Positions 44,748-54,695 of a DNA stretch of 64,000 nt are shown here, in pieces. Under the pieces are notes generated by a model. The model had not been told where the DNA came from and did no database searches. It saw only the letters and a program-made list of their open reading frames with translations. This DNA comes from JABDIP01 sp965212545 (GTDB lineage Bacteria; Pseudomonadota; Alphaproteobacteria; DSM-16000; Inquilinaceae). The stretch covers positions 62,001 to 126,000 of the forward strand of contig CBDBVB010000006.1 in assembly GCA_965212545.1 (NCBI GenBank), read 5' to 3'. The number at the start of each line of letters is the position of its first letter. Position 1 is the stretch's first letter. The position numbers were made by a program, and so were the translations under genes.

Positions 44748-45521
44748 CTACCGGTTCTTGAAGTCCGGCTGACGCTTCTCGGCGAATGCCGACATGCCTT
44801 CGGACTGGTCCTCGGTGGCGAAGGTCGAGTGGAACACCCGCCGTTCGAACAGGATGCCCTCCGCCATGGTCGTCTCGTAGGCCCGATTGACCGCCTCCTT
44901 GGCCATCTGGACGATCGGCTGGGACATGTCGCCGATGCGGTCGGCGACCTTGATCGCCTCGTCCATCAACTCGGCGGTCGGCACCACCCGGCTGACCAGC
45001 CCGGCCCGTTCGGCCTCCTTGGCGTCCATCATGCGGCCGGTCAGGCACATCTCCATCGCCTTGGACTTGCCGACGAAGCGGGTCAGCCGTTGCGTGCCGC
45101 CGGAACCGGGGATGGTGCCGATGGTGATCTCGGGCTGGCCGAACTTGGCGTTCTCGGCCGCGATGATGAAATCGCACATCATCGCGATCTCGCAGCCGCC
45201 GCCCAGCGCATAGCCGGCCACCGCCGCGATCACCGGCTTCCGCGTTTCGCCCAGGCGCTGCCAATTGTCGATGAAGTTGCCGCTATAGGCCTCCATGAAG
45301 GTCTTGTTCCCCATTTCCTTGATGTCGGCACCGGCGGCGAAGGCCTTCTCCGAGCCGGTGATCACGATGCAGGCGACCACCTCGTCGGCCTCGAAGGCGT
45401 CCACCGCCTGGGACAGTTCGGTGATCAGGGCATCGTTGAGGGCATTCAGGGCCTTGGGGCGGTTCAGGGTGATCACTCCCGTCTTGCCGCGAGTCTCAAC
45501 GATGATGTTCTGATAAGGCAT
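44748..45521 (-). CDS. Enoyl-CoA hydratase (crotonase)
   Basis: A 257-residue crotonase-fold enzyme that hydrates 2-enoyl-CoA in beta-oxidation. ALNALNDALITEL, AFAAGADIKEM (oxyanion hole), AVAGYALGGGCEIAMMCDFIIA and PEITIGTIPGSGGTQRL hold the CoA site and the two catalytic Glu. AGGAG precedes the ATG at 45521; 25 extra residues from an earlier start are rejected. It precedes rpsT and dnaA, as in many alphaproteobacteria. Confidence 0.93.
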   Translation of the reverse strand: MPYQNIIVETRGKTGVITLNRPKALNALNDALITELSQAVDAFEADEVVACIVITGSEKAFAAGADIKEMGNKTFMEAYSGNFIDNWQRLGETRKPVIAAVAGYALGGGCEIAMMCDFIIAAENAKFGQPEITIGTIPGSGGTQRLTRFVGKSKAMEMCLTGRMMDAKEAERAGLVSRVVPTAELMDEAIKVADRIGDMSQPIVQMAKEAVNRAYETTMAEGILFERRVFHSTFATEDQSEGMSAFAEKRQPDFKNR

Positions 45522-45685
45522 GGTCGGCGAACTCCTGGGAACCTCTGGATGCTCGATCGCCGCGCCCGGATGCGCATCGGCACCCGGCGACCGCACCGGC
45601 TCATGATCAAGCGCATGGCGGGCGGGCGGCGACGCAGGGTCCGCATCGGCGACCCGCGCCGCCGTCGCGGCGCCCTGCTATAGCA

Positions 45686-46537
45686 TCACCTCTGCTTCAG
45701 CGGGCAATAGAAAGTGCTGCGGCCGGCCTGAACCAGCCGCTGCACGCCGCCGGTTGTCTCCGGCGTGCAGCAGCAGTCGCGGCACGGCTCGCCTTCGCGG
45801 CCATAGACCGTCCAGGCGTGCTGGAAATAGCCGAGTTCGCCGTCGGTCTGCACATAATCCCTGAGCGAGGAGCCGCCTGCGGCGATGGCCGCGGTCAGCA
45901 CCTCGCGGATCGCCGGGACCAGCCGCTCGGCGCGCCGCCCGGCGACGCTGGCGGCCAGGCGGCGCGGCGAGATCCCGGCCAGGAACAGCGCCTCGCAGAC
46001 ATAGATATTGCCCAGCCCGGCCACCACCCGCTGGTCCAGCAGCGCCGATTTGATCGGCGTCCGCCGCCCGGCCAGACGCTCGGACAGATAGGGCGCGTTG
46101 AAGGCGTTGCCCAGCGGCTCCGGGCCCAGCGCCGCCAGCAGCCGGTGCCTCTCCAGCCCGGCGGCCGGCACCAGATCCATCATGCCGAACCGCCGGGCGT
46201 CGTTGAACGCCACCACGGCGCCGTCGCCGGCATGGAACACGACGTGGTCATGGGCGGTGGGGGCGAAGTCGGCGGCCCGATCCGGCGGGGTGACCACCAT
46301 GCGTCCGGACATGCCGAGATGGATCATCAGGACCATGCCGTCATCGAGACGGATCAGGATGTATTTGGCGCGGCGGTCGATGCGGTCGATCCGCCGGCCG
46401 GTCAGCCGCTCGGCCAGGCGCTCGGGCAGGGGGAATCTGAGGTCCGGCCGGTTCTGGTCGACCCGGCGCAGCACCTGTCCCGCCAGGGTCGTGGACAGGC
46501 CGCGACAGACGGTCTCGACTTCGGGCAATTCGGGCAT
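45686..46537 (-). CDS. mutM: Formamidopyrimidine-DNA glycosylase
   Basis: A 283-residue base-excision enzyme removing 8-oxoguanine. PELPEVETVCRGL supplies the catalytic Pro and Glu after Met removal, RRAKYILIRLDDG the conserved Lys, and GLGNIYVCEALFLAGISP the H2TH region. The C-terminal zinc finger is unusual: CRDCCCTPETTGG begins with extra Cys, and the final YCPLKQR has Lys where C-x2-C is expected. One of the extra Cys may replace the missing ligand. Divergent from ubiE. Confidence 0.93.
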   Translation of the reverse strand: MPELPEVETVCRGLSTTLAGQVLRRVDQNRPDLRFPLPERLAERLTGRRIDRIDRRAKYILIRLDDGMVLMIHLGMSGRMVVTPPDRAADFAPTAHDHVVFHAGDGAVVAFNDARRFGMMDLVPAAGLERHRLLAALGPEPLGNAFNAPYLSERLAGRRTPIKSALLDQRVVAGLGNIYVCEALFLAGISPRRLAASVAGRRAERLVPAIREVLTAAIAAGGSSLRDYVQTDGELGYFQHAWTVYGREGEPCRDCCCTPETTGGVQRLVQAGRSTFYCPLKQR

Positions 46538-46582
46538 GGCGGGACGCTAGCAAGAGCAGTCCGCCAAGGCTATGGTCCGGGC

Positions 46583-47359
46583 ATGTCACAGAAGCATGAC
46601 TCAGACGCGCCGGCAGGGCCGGAATCCCGTTGGTTCGGCGAGCGCGCCGTGCAGCCCGACGAGAAGACCGATCTGGTGCGCGGTGTCTTCTCCAGCGTCG
46701 CCGGCCGCTACGACCTGATGAACGATCTGATGAGCGGCGGCATCCACCGGCTGTGGAAATCGCGGCTGATCGCGACGATCCGGCCACGGCCCGGCGAGCG
46801 GCTGCTGGACGTCGCCGGCGGCACCGGCGACATCTCGATGAAGTTCCTGGGCGCGGCCGGTCCGGGATCGACCGCCACGATCTGCGATCTGAGCGAGGAG
46901 ATGGTCGGCGTCGGCCGCGATCGTGCGATCGATCGGGGCCGGGTGGCGGGGCTCGATTTCCTGGTCGGCAACGCCGAGAGCCTGCCGATCGCGGATGCCT
47001 CGGTGGATGTCTATACGATCGCCTTCGGGCTGAGGAACGTGACCCGGATCGATCCGGCCCTGGCCGAGGCGCGGCGGGTGCTGAAGCCGGGCGGCCGATT
47101 CTTCTGCCTGGAATTCAGCCGCGTCGTGCTGCCGGTGCTGCGCCGCATCTACGACGCCTATTCCTATGCCGCGATCCCCAGATTGGGTGCAATGGTCGCC
47201 GGCGACCGGGACAGTTACCAGTATCTGGTGGAGAGCATCCGCCGCTTTCCGGATCAACCGTCGCTGGCGGACCGGATGACCGAGGCGGGGCTGGCCCGGG
47301 CCCGCTGGCAGAACCTGTCCGGCGGCATCGCGGCGATCCATAGCGGCTGGCGGACCTGA
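46583..47359 (+). CDS. ubiE: Ubiquinone/menaquinone biosynthesis C-methyltransferase
   Basis: A 258-residue SAM-dependent methyltransferase. VFSSVAGRYDLMNDLMSGGIHRLWK is the UbiE N-terminal signature, LLDVAGGTGDIS the SAM-binding motif, and YTIAFGLRNVTRID with GGRFFCLEFSRV the quinone-methylase motifs. It methylates the ring in ubiquinone (or menaquinone) synthesis. The ATG at 46583 gives the family length; a far longer in-frame reading runs antisense through mutM and was rejected. Confidence 0.95.
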   Translation: MSQKHDSDAPAGPESRWFGERAVQPDEKTDLVRGVFSSVAGRYDLMNDLMSGGIHRLWKSRLIATIRPRPGERLLDVAGGTGDISMKFLGAAGPGSTATICDLSEEMVGVGRDRAIDRGRVAGLDFLVGNAESLPIADASVDVYTIAFGLRNVTRIDPALAEARRVLKPGGRFFCLEFSRVVLPVLRRIYDAYSYAAIPRLGAMVAGDRDSYQYLVESIRRFPDQPSLADRMTEAGLARARWQNLSGGIAAIHSGWRT

Positions 47360-47451
47360 GTCGATCCGCCCGGCCGGGACGGTTGCGCCATCTTGTCGCC
47401 ATGCTCACCCGGTAGGCGGAACCGCAATCGGAACTACCAGGGTTCTATGGA

Positions 47452-47595
47452 ATGCGTTCACTTCTTCGCATCTCGGTTTTGCTGGCCGCTCTCATAGGCG
47501 TCGCCGCCACTGCCACCGCCTGCAACACCGTCAAGGGGATCGGCCGCGACATCGAGGGTGGCGCCGAGGCGGTCGAAGACGCTTTGGATTCTTGA
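47452..47595 (+). CDS. Entericidin-like small lipoprotein
   Basis: A 47-residue lipoprotein. A hydrophobic signal (LLRISVLLAALIGVAA) ends in ATAC with Cys24 as the lipidated residue, followed by NTVKGIGRDIEGGAEAVEDAL, the entericidin EcnA/EcnB pattern (NTxxGxGxDxxxxGxxx). Entericidins are small membrane-active lipoproteins linked to stress and cell lysis. GGTTCT precedes a nearby ATG in another frame; the frame used here ends in TGA at 47593-47595. Confidence 0.85.
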   Translation: MRSLLRISVLLAALIGVAATATACNTVKGIGRDIEGGAEAVEDALDS

Positions 47596-47654
47596 CAGTC
47601 GGGATCGAGTCACCCATCGTCGGTCTTGGAGGGCTCCAACCTAGGAGATTGTCC

Positions 47655-47831
47655 ATGCGTAAGATTGTGACCGGTGCGGTCGCCTTCGCATTTGCCAGCG
47701 CTCTCGCGGCGCCGGCTCTTGCGTGCCCCTGGGGTCATGACCAGACGGCACAGACGACACCGCCCGTGCTCGCCGAGACCACGGCGCCGATTCTACCGAT
47801 CGCGCCGCCGGCGGACGAGCCCACGGGCTGA
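47655..47831 (+). CDS. Small secreted peptide, unknown
   Basis: A 58-residue peptide with a clear signal sequence (KIVTGAVAFAFASALAAPALA) and a mature part of about 34 residues, rich in Pro and Thr (CPWGHDQTAQTTPP, LPIAPPADEP). AGGAG is seven bases before the ATG. It follows the entericidin-like gene and precedes a good terminator, so the two may share a transcript. Not a family I know. Confidence 0.7.
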   Translation: MRKIVTGAVAFAFASALAAPALACPWGHDQTAQTTPPVLAETTAPILPIAPPADEPTG

Positions 47832-47879
47832 GGACGCCAGGCAATAGCCTGAACGACTATCCAGGACGGAATTCGAAAG

Positions 47880-47906
47880 GGGCCCGCCATCCGGCGGGTC
47901 CTTTTT
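47880..47906 (+). terminator. Rho-independent terminator
   Basis: GGGCCCGCC (47880-47888) and GGCGGGTCC (47893-47901), with one G-U pair, around ATCC and followed by TTTTT. It ends the small-peptide transcript 48 bases after its stop. Confidence 0.85.
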
Positions 47907-47950
47907 CATGCCCGACAGGGGCCGTAGATGCTTCGCCCTGGACGATCCGA

Positions 47951-49714
47951 CTAATCGGGAACAAGACGGGTATCGCTCATGAGGGAGCGGTACAACCGAT
48001 CTCGACGACCCGAGCCGCGCTGGTCACGGCGATATGATTCCGGAATGATGAAGCCGAGAATGGCGCCGATCAGAGCCGCCGTCAGCGGAACGACGAACAG
48101 CATGCTGTTGTCGAATGGCTGGCCGATCAGGATCATGGGGCTCTGCTTGATCAGCAGGACCGTGACCAAACTCGCTAGCAACAGCGTCGCACCGAGCGCC
48201 GCCGCCTCCAGAAACCGGCTGCGAAGTCCCGGCAACCGTCGCGTCTCGCACATCAGGGCAAGCACATAGGCCAGGGCGAAGACCGTCACCGCCCAGGGCA
48301 GCGACCGCGGTACCTGCACGAACGCCGCGACGAAATCGCGGTAGATCACGACGTTCATCAGGAAGTTGACAGCGATCTGCGACACCGTCGCCAGCGCGCC
48401 GGCGACGAAATACCGCCCCCAATGTCGATGGAACCCGGCGGGCATGGCGTCTTGCCCGCCATCTCGCTCGCCATCCGGCCCAAGATCCCGCCCACCGGTC
48501 GGACGCCCAAGTCCGACCACGCCCCAGAATGTGGCTACCGAGAACACCAGCGCGATGCGCACCGCCAGAAATACGCTGCGCAGCGGATCGGAGCCTTCCG
48601 CTTGATCGTTCTGCGCCACATACGGTCCGAGGACCGACACCAGCAGCATCGTCGCGATCACGATCACGAAGGCGAAGGAAACGTAATTGAAGAACGATTG
48701 CAGGTTGGCGCGCTCGACGCGTAGATCGCGATAGCCTGCCTGGCGGAGTTTCGCGAGCCGCGCGGCGCTGGACGTTTCGCAGGCGAGAACGGCACGGGCG
48801 ACAAGCCGGTGGTATCGGCGCGTGCAACGGTCCGTCGACGATTCGATGCTGCCGACGTATTTGCGCACCGCCTGCAGGACCGAGTCCTGACTCTTGACCG
48901 CCTTGAGGTCGATCCCCGAAGCGATGCGCAGACAATCCTCGACCGCCGCCCTGATCGATTGGTAGTGACCCGAGGCTTCCCGCTGAAGGTCGTCGAACCG
49001 CTCCAGGAACCTGGCGTATTTCGGCTCTCTACGGATGTCCTCGATGAACAGGATTATCGACTGAAGCTGCAGCCATTTGCGGGTCAGGTCCTGTGCGATG
49101 TGTCCGCCATCGGCGTCGCTTCGGTCCAGTATCGCGGCGATGACCGTCGATTTCTTGGCCACGTCCAGGGCTGGTTCGAAGGCGGCCTTTTCGAGCCTTG
49201 CCGCAAGCAACAGGACCTGATGGGGGATCACCGCGATGTCCTGGAACAGCCGCTTCAGACGTTCGTCGATCCGGCGCAGCGGGCCGATCGTCGGCAGGAA
49301 GACGGTCATGCACAGCGCGGCGAACAGATAGGTCGAGCGCTTCGCCGCGCTGCCCCCAGACTCGTCCCCGGCGGCCCCAGCCGGGCTTGGCTGCGCGTTC
49401 GGATCGATCGTCTCGGCGACCGCAGTCAGCAGGGTCGGAGACGCCCGCAACAGGATCTCGATGAACAGGAACAGCGTGATCGCCGAGAGGACATAGAGAA
49501 ACAGCGTACTGTAGTAGCGCAGACAGGTCGTCGATGAGCGGTTGCTCTGAGGGTTCTCGAACCGGGCCTTGGCATAGAAGGCGACAAACAGGCCGCCGGC
49601 CAGCAACCCCCAGAAATCGTAGAAGACCGAATTCCAGCTATCCAGCATGTCCGGAATCCGGAGTACCGCCTCAAGCACGTTGGCAGTCGACATGGTCGGA
49701 TCGATATCCGGCAT
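47951..49714 (-). CDS. Large multi-pass membrane protein, unknown
   Basis: A 587-residue protein. Hydrophobic helices occur near 25-42, 70-90, 125-145 and in a C-terminal block of about six (350-560). A long soluble middle region (about 150-345) is helical and rich in Arg, Asp and Leu (LLAARLEKAAFEPALDVAKKS, ERFDDLQREASGHYQSIRAAVEDCL). The ATG at 49714 has GAGG eight bases upstream. No family recognised. It stands between ubiE and coaBC, where many relatives have ubiB. Confidence 0.7.
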   Translation of the reverse strand: MPDIDPTMSTANVLEAVLRIPDMLDSWNSVFYDFWGLLAGGLFVAFYAKARFENPQSNRSSTTCLRYYSTLFLYVLSAITLFLFIEILLRASPTLLTAVAETIDPNAQPSPAGAAGDESGGSAAKRSTYLFAALCMTVFLPTIGPLRRIDERLKRLFQDIAVIPHQVLLLAARLEKAAFEPALDVAKKSTVIAAILDRSDADGGHIAQDLTRKWLQLQSIILFIEDIRREPKYARFLERFDDLQREASGHYQSIRAAVEDCLRIASGIDLKAVKSQDSVLQAVRKYVGSIESSTDRCTRRYHRLVARAVLACETSSAARLAKLRQAGYRDLRVERANLQSFFNYVSFAFVIVIATMLLVSVLGPYVAQNDQAEGSDPLRSVFLAVRIALVFSVATFWGVVGLGRPTGGRDLGPDGERDGGQDAMPAGFHRHWGRYFVAGALATVSQIAVNFLMNVVIYRDFVAAFVQVPRSLPWAVTVFALAYVLALMCETRRLPGLRSRFLEAAALGATLLLASLVTVLLIKQSPMILIGQPFDNSMLFVVPLTAALIGAILGFIIPESYRRDQRGSGRRDRLYRSLMSDTRLVPD

Positions 49715-49970
49715 GACCGGACCTCGCGGCATTCAATCCGGCAGAATGGCGGCCGGTAGGGCATCGGAATTATTCCGGCCCTTTCACAAGCTGAGATCAA
49801 ATTCTACGGACGGCTCTCACCAAAATGTCGCAAGCGTCCCGGCCCACAACCATGGCGATGGCTGCTCCAGACGGCCACTGGCGATCCGAACTTTGCCTTG
49901 CCCAGGATTAGGGAGCTGCCTATCTTCATTCCACAGTCCATGACTGTTCAATCTTTGGATTTTACGCACC

Positions 49971-51185
49971 ATGAACGGCAAACGGCTGCTGCTGATCGTC
50001 TCCGGCGGTATCGCGGCATATAAGTCCCTAGAGTTGATCAGGCGGCTGCGGGAGCGCGGCGCGACCGTGCGGTGCGTCCTGACGGCGGGCGGGGCGCAGT
50101 TCGTGACGCCGCTGGCGCTTGCGGCCCTGTCCGAAGACAAGGTCTATGGTGATCTGTTCTCGCTGACCGACGAGGCGGAGATGGGGCATATCCAGCTGTC
50201 GCGCGACGCCGATCTGCTGGTCGTGGCGCCGGCCACCGCCGACATTTTGGCCAAGATGGCCGGCGGGCTGGCCGACGATCTGGCCTCCACGGTGCTGCTG
50301 GCCACCGACAAGCCGGTGCTGGTGGCGCCGGCGATGAATGTGCGCATGTGGCAGCACGCCGCGACCCGCGCCAATCTCGCGCTGCTGGAACAGCGCGGGG
50401 TGCATCGGGTCGGCCCCAATGAAGGCGACATGGCGTGCGGCGAGTACGGTCCCGGCCGGATGGCCGAGCCGCACGAGATTGTTGACGCCGTCGCGACCCT
50501 GCTGGCCGGGACCGCGCTGTCTGGAGGGCGCCTTGCCGGGCGCCGGGCGATCGTGACCAGCGGTCCGACTCACGAGCCGATCGACCCGGTGCGCTATATC
50601 GCCAACCGATCATCCGGCAAGCAGGGGCATGCGATCGCCTCCGCCCTGGCGCGGCTGGGGGCGGATACGCGGCTGGTCACAGGACCGACCAGCGAGCCGG
50701 ATCCGCCCGGCGTCACCGTGTCCCATGTGGTGACGGCGCGCGACATGCTGGCCGCCTGCGAAGATGCACTGCCGGCCGACATTGCCGTATGCGCGGCGGC
50801 GGTGGCCGATTGGCGGGCCGCGTCCGAGGCCGGGCAGAAGGTCAAGAAGACCGGCAAGCAGTCGCATACGCTCAAGCTGGTGGAGAACCCGGACATCCTT
50901 GCGAGCCTGAGCGCCGCCGGGAACCGTCGCCCGTCGCTGGTGATCGGCTTCGCCGCCGAGACCGAGAACGTGGTCGCGCACGCCACCTCCAAGCTGGCCA
51001 GGAAGGGCTGCGACTGGATCGTCGCCAACGATGTTTCCGCCGCCACCGGCACCTTTGGCGGAGAGTCCAACACGGTGCATCTGATCCGCGGCGATATGGT
51101 CGACGACTGGCCGGCCATGTCCAAGCAGGCGGTCGGCGAGCAACTGGCGGCAACCATCGCCGACCATTTCGCAATCGAATCATGA
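49971..51185 (+). CDS. coaBC: Bifunctional phosphopantothenoylcysteine decarboxylase / synthetase
   Basis: A 404-residue coenzyme A enzyme. The CoaC half has SGGIAAYKSLELIRRLRERG, the catalytic His in GHIQLSRDADLLVVAPATAD, and PAMNVRMW with GDMACGEYGPGRM. The CoaB half has TSGPTHEPIDPVRYIANRSSGKQG and KLVENPDIL. It joins cysteine to 4-phosphopantothenate and decarboxylates the product. It overlaps dut by four bases (ATGA). Confidence 0.96.
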   Translation: MNGKRLLLIVSGGIAAYKSLELIRRLRERGATVRCVLTAGGAQFVTPLALAALSEDKVYGDLFSLTDEAEMGHIQLSRDADLLVVAPATADILAKMAGGLADDLASTVLLATDKPVLVAPAMNVRMWQHAATRANLALLEQRGVHRVGPNEGDMACGEYGPGRMAEPHEIVDAVATLLAGTALSGGRLAGRRAIVTSGPTHEPIDPVRYIANRSSGKQGHAIASALARLGADTRLVTGPTSEPDPPGVTVSHVVTARDMLAACEDALPADIAVCAAAVADWRAASEAGQKVKKTGKQSHTLKLVENPDILASLSAAGNRRPSLVIGFAAETENVVAHATSKLARKGCDWIVANDVSAATGTFGGESNTVHLIRGDMVDDWPAMSKQAVGEQLAATIADHFAIES

Positions 51186-51649
51186 ATGTCGTGTCGGTTC
51201 CGGTAATCCGTTTGCCGCATGGCGCCGATCTGCCGTTGCCGCATCAGGCAAGCCCGCACGCCGCCGGCGTTGACCTGCTGGCCGCAATCGACGGCGAGTT
51301 GGAGATGGCGCCGGGAGAGCGGGCCCTGGTGCCGACCGGGATCGCACTTGCCCTGCCGCCCGGCTACGAAGCCCAGGTGCGGCCGCGCTCCGGACTGGCG
51401 CTGCGGCATGGGCTGACGGTGCTGAACAGCCCCGGGACGATCGACGCCGACTATCGCGGCGAAATCGGCGTCATCCTGGTCAATCTCGGGCGCGAGCCGG
51501 TCACGCTGGTGCGCGGCATGCGCATCGCCCAGCTGGTGGTCGCCACCTACGCCAGCGTGCGCTGGGACGAACGGGCGACGCTGGACGCCACCGAGCGCGG
51601 TGCCGACGGCTTCGGGTCGACCGGCCTGCACACCGCCGAGGCCGGCTGA
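51182..51649 (+). CDS. dut: dUTP diphosphatase
   Basis: A 155-residue trimeric dUTPase that keeps uracil out of DNA. The five motifs are visible: AGVDLLAAI, RSGLAL, NSPGTIDADYRGEIGVILVN, RIAQLVV and RGADGFGSTG. It is translationally coupled to coaBC and its stop overlaps the ATG of the Rrf2 gene by one base. Confidence 0.96.
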   Translation: MNVVSVPVIRLPHGADLPLPHQASPHAAGVDLLAAIDGELEMAPGERALVPTGIALALPPGYEAQVRPRSGLALRHGLTVLNSPGTIDADYRGEIGVILVNLGREPVTLVRGMRIAQLVVATYASVRWDERATLDATERGADGFGSTGLHTAEAG

Positions 51650-52104
51650 TGTTCCGGCTGTCGAAGAAGCTGCTGTTCGCCATCGAGGCGGTTGTCGACA
51701 TCGCCTACAACGCCGGCGGCACCCCGGTACAGAGCAGCGAGATCACCCGCCGCCAGGGCATTCCGCGGCGCTATCTGGAACAGGTGCTGCAGCAACTGGT
51801 GCGGGCCGGCATTCTGAGCGGCGTCCGGGGCCCGCGCGGCGGCTATCGGCTGGCGCGGGAGCGGCGGCGCATCACCATCGGGCAGATCGTCCGGGTGATC
51901 CGCACCATGGACAATGCCGGCGACCCGCTGGAAGACCCGTCCGGGTCCGATCTGGGGCGCCGCATCGTCCGGCCGCTCTGGCAGGAGGTGCAGGAAGACA
52001 TGATGCGCCGGCTGGACGAGATCACCATCGACGATCTGTGTCGCCAGGCCCAGGAATCCGGCCTGCCCCGCGAAGCGGAGACGACCATCGATTTCTGTAT
52101 CTAG
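51649..52104 (+). CDS. Rrf2-family regulator, probably of cysteine synthesis
   Basis: A 151-residue Rrf2 protein. The winged helix covers about 10-65 (SEITRRQGIPRRYLEQVLQQLVRAGIL, then VRGPRGGYRLAR). The usual Fe-S cysteine triplet of IscR/NsrR is absent; only two Cys occur, near the C-terminus. That, and cysK directly downstream, fit a CymR-like regulator that senses cysteine synthesis rather than holding a cluster. It overlaps dut by one base, so it shares that transcript. Confidence 0.85.
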   Translation: MFRLSKKLLFAIEAVVDIAYNAGGTPVQSSEITRRQGIPRRYLEQVLQQLVRAGILSGVRGPRGGYRLARERRRITIGQIVRVIRTMDNAGDPLEDPSGSDLGRRIVRPLWQEVQEDMMRRLDEITIDDLCRQAQESGLPREAETTIDFCI

Positions 52105-52200
52105 ATGCGTGCCGGCAGGGGCTTTGCAATAGCTCCGAATGCTCATATCTAAGCACTGAGCTTGTAAAACTTCAAAAAAATACACCAACAGGAGTGTGTT

Positions 52201-53181
<981 letters not shown>

Positions 53182-53209
53182 GGGCGCCGCGAGCAGAATC
53201 GATGCGACC

Positions 53210-54385
53210 CTAACCGCCGCGAATGGACGTCAGCGCATTCGCGGCTGCCTCGCGCATGCCCTCGCTCTCGTCATCCAGTGCGTCGGTAAGAGCCGGAATG
53301 GCATCCGCCGCCGCCGGGCCGATCTCGCCCAGCGCCCGGGCCGCGGAGGCGCGGACCCCAAGTATCGCGCCTTCCCCGTCGCCCATCTCGAGCACCCGCC
53401 GGGCCATGTCCATATCTATTCCTTCGTTTTCAAGTGCGCGGCTAAAATCCGCTGCGAGATCTCTGTCGATCACCCGTCTGTCCATCAGCGGCATCGCCCA
53501 CTGATCCTCCGAGAGCAGGCCGATCAGCGCATCGACGGCCGGAGCCGCCGCAGGGCCGAACGTGCCCAGCGACTCGACCACCCGCATGCGCACAAGCGGC
53601 CGTCGATCGTCGAGGGCCTGTGTCAAAGCTGGGATCGCCGAGCGTGCCGCAGGACCGATCGCGGCAAGGGCCTTGGCCGCCTCTATCCGCAGCCTCGGAT
53701 CGCGATCCCACAGTGCCGCCGTCAAGTCAGGAACGGCCGCTGCAGCAGCCGGGCCGATGACCGCAACGGCCTCTACGGCCGCCCGCCTCAGTGAACCGGA
53801 CTGCGGCGTATGAAGCAGGTCGACAATGACAGCTACCGCAGCGGGCTGGACCGAGCCGGTTTGGACCGCCGATTCCAATGCAACGACGCGGAATGCATCG
53901 TCTTCGGACGGATTCGCCACGACGGACAGGAGCAGTGGTGCCGCGGCGGAAGCGTCGGCTTCCATCGCCCCAAGCGCCATGATGGCACGCCCCCGGTTGA
54001 TGCGTGTCTGGTTGTCGAGCAGGCTGGCGGGATCGACATCGACCAGCGCCATCAACGGCTCGAGCGCCAGCGCCCGATCATGGTGACCGAGTGTTCCGAT
54101 CGCGGTGTCCAGCATGCGCAGGTGGTCGATGAGCGCCGAAAACCCAGCCACCAGATCACGGTCGACCGGTACGTCCGCGGTCACAAGCGCCAGCACTTCG
54201 GCGACCGGCTCGGGATAGGCCTCTCGCCAATCTGGCTCCGCCGTTCCGAAGAGGCGGGCCGACACGAGCAGCACCACCAACACCCCGAAGATGGTTGCAT
54301 CGCGTTTGGTGAACCAGCGCCGTCGGAGACCCTCTCGGTTTCCGGAGGGCTGGCGGTCTCCTCGACCGGGCCCGTTCGAATACAT
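53210..54385 (-). CDS. Membrane-anchored HEAT-repeat protein (A)
   Basis: A 391-residue protein with one N-terminal membrane helix (ATIFGVLVVLLVSARLFG) after a basic leader. Residues about 135-390 hold HEAT/PBS-lyase-type repeats of the form RxxAAxALAxIGPAAxxAIPAL, at least six clear copies. These repeats form a curved solenoid for protein binding. The likely location is the periplasmic face. The ATG at 54385 is preferred; 36 codons upstream look unlike protein. Paralogous to two more genes nearby. Confidence 0.75.
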   Translation of the reverse strand: MYSNGPGRGDRQPSGNREGLRRRWFTKRDATIFGVLVVLLVSARLFGTAEPDWREAYPEPVAEVLALVTADVPVDRDLVAGFSALIDHLRMLDTAIGTLGHHDRALALEPLMALVDVDPASLLDNQTRINRGRAIMALGAMEADASAAAPLLLSVVANPSEDDAFRVVALESAVQTGSVQPAAVAVIVDLLHTPQSGSLRRAAVEAVAVIGPAAAAAVPDLTAALWDRDPRLRIEAAKALAAIGPAARSAIPALTQALDDRRPLVRMRVVESLGTFGPAAAPAVDALIGLLSEDQWAMPLMDRRVIDRDLAADFSRALENEGIDMDMARRVLEMGDGEGAILGVRASAARALGEIGPAAADAIPALTDALDDESEGMREAAANALTSIRGG

Positions 54386-54695
54386 TGCGTCCGCCCCCGG
54401 CCCGCTGAAGACCGGCCTTCCCTTTGCCGCAGGCGGTGCAAGGGTGCACATTCCAGCTTTCGATAGCGTTAAAGCCGCATCTCTCACCGACACGAAGCCC
54501 GAACCGGCACCGGCGCCTTGCGTTTATCCGGTAGGCACCGCCCCAGACCATCCCGCAGATTTGCTCCGACTGGCGGAATTCGGCACTGGAATCGGCACCG
54601 ATCGCGGGCCTTCTACATTGCATTGGTGGCAATCTTGACAAGAATGTGGGGCGTCGGACCAGCTCGGGTCCGGTGATCCAACGGGAGTGCGGGAA
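54386..54695. other. Divergent promoter region between HEAT-repeat A and the hydrolase
   Basis: A 310-base gap without a recognised gene, expected to carry promoters for both sides. GGGAG lies eight bases before the hydrolase ATG. No operator-like repeat was noticed. Confidence 0.35.

Noticed and set aside
45818..46582. A 255-codon in-frame extension upstream of ubiE
   Set aside because: It runs antisense through mutM and has the low-complexity composition of a shadow frame; the ATG at 46583 gives the family length.
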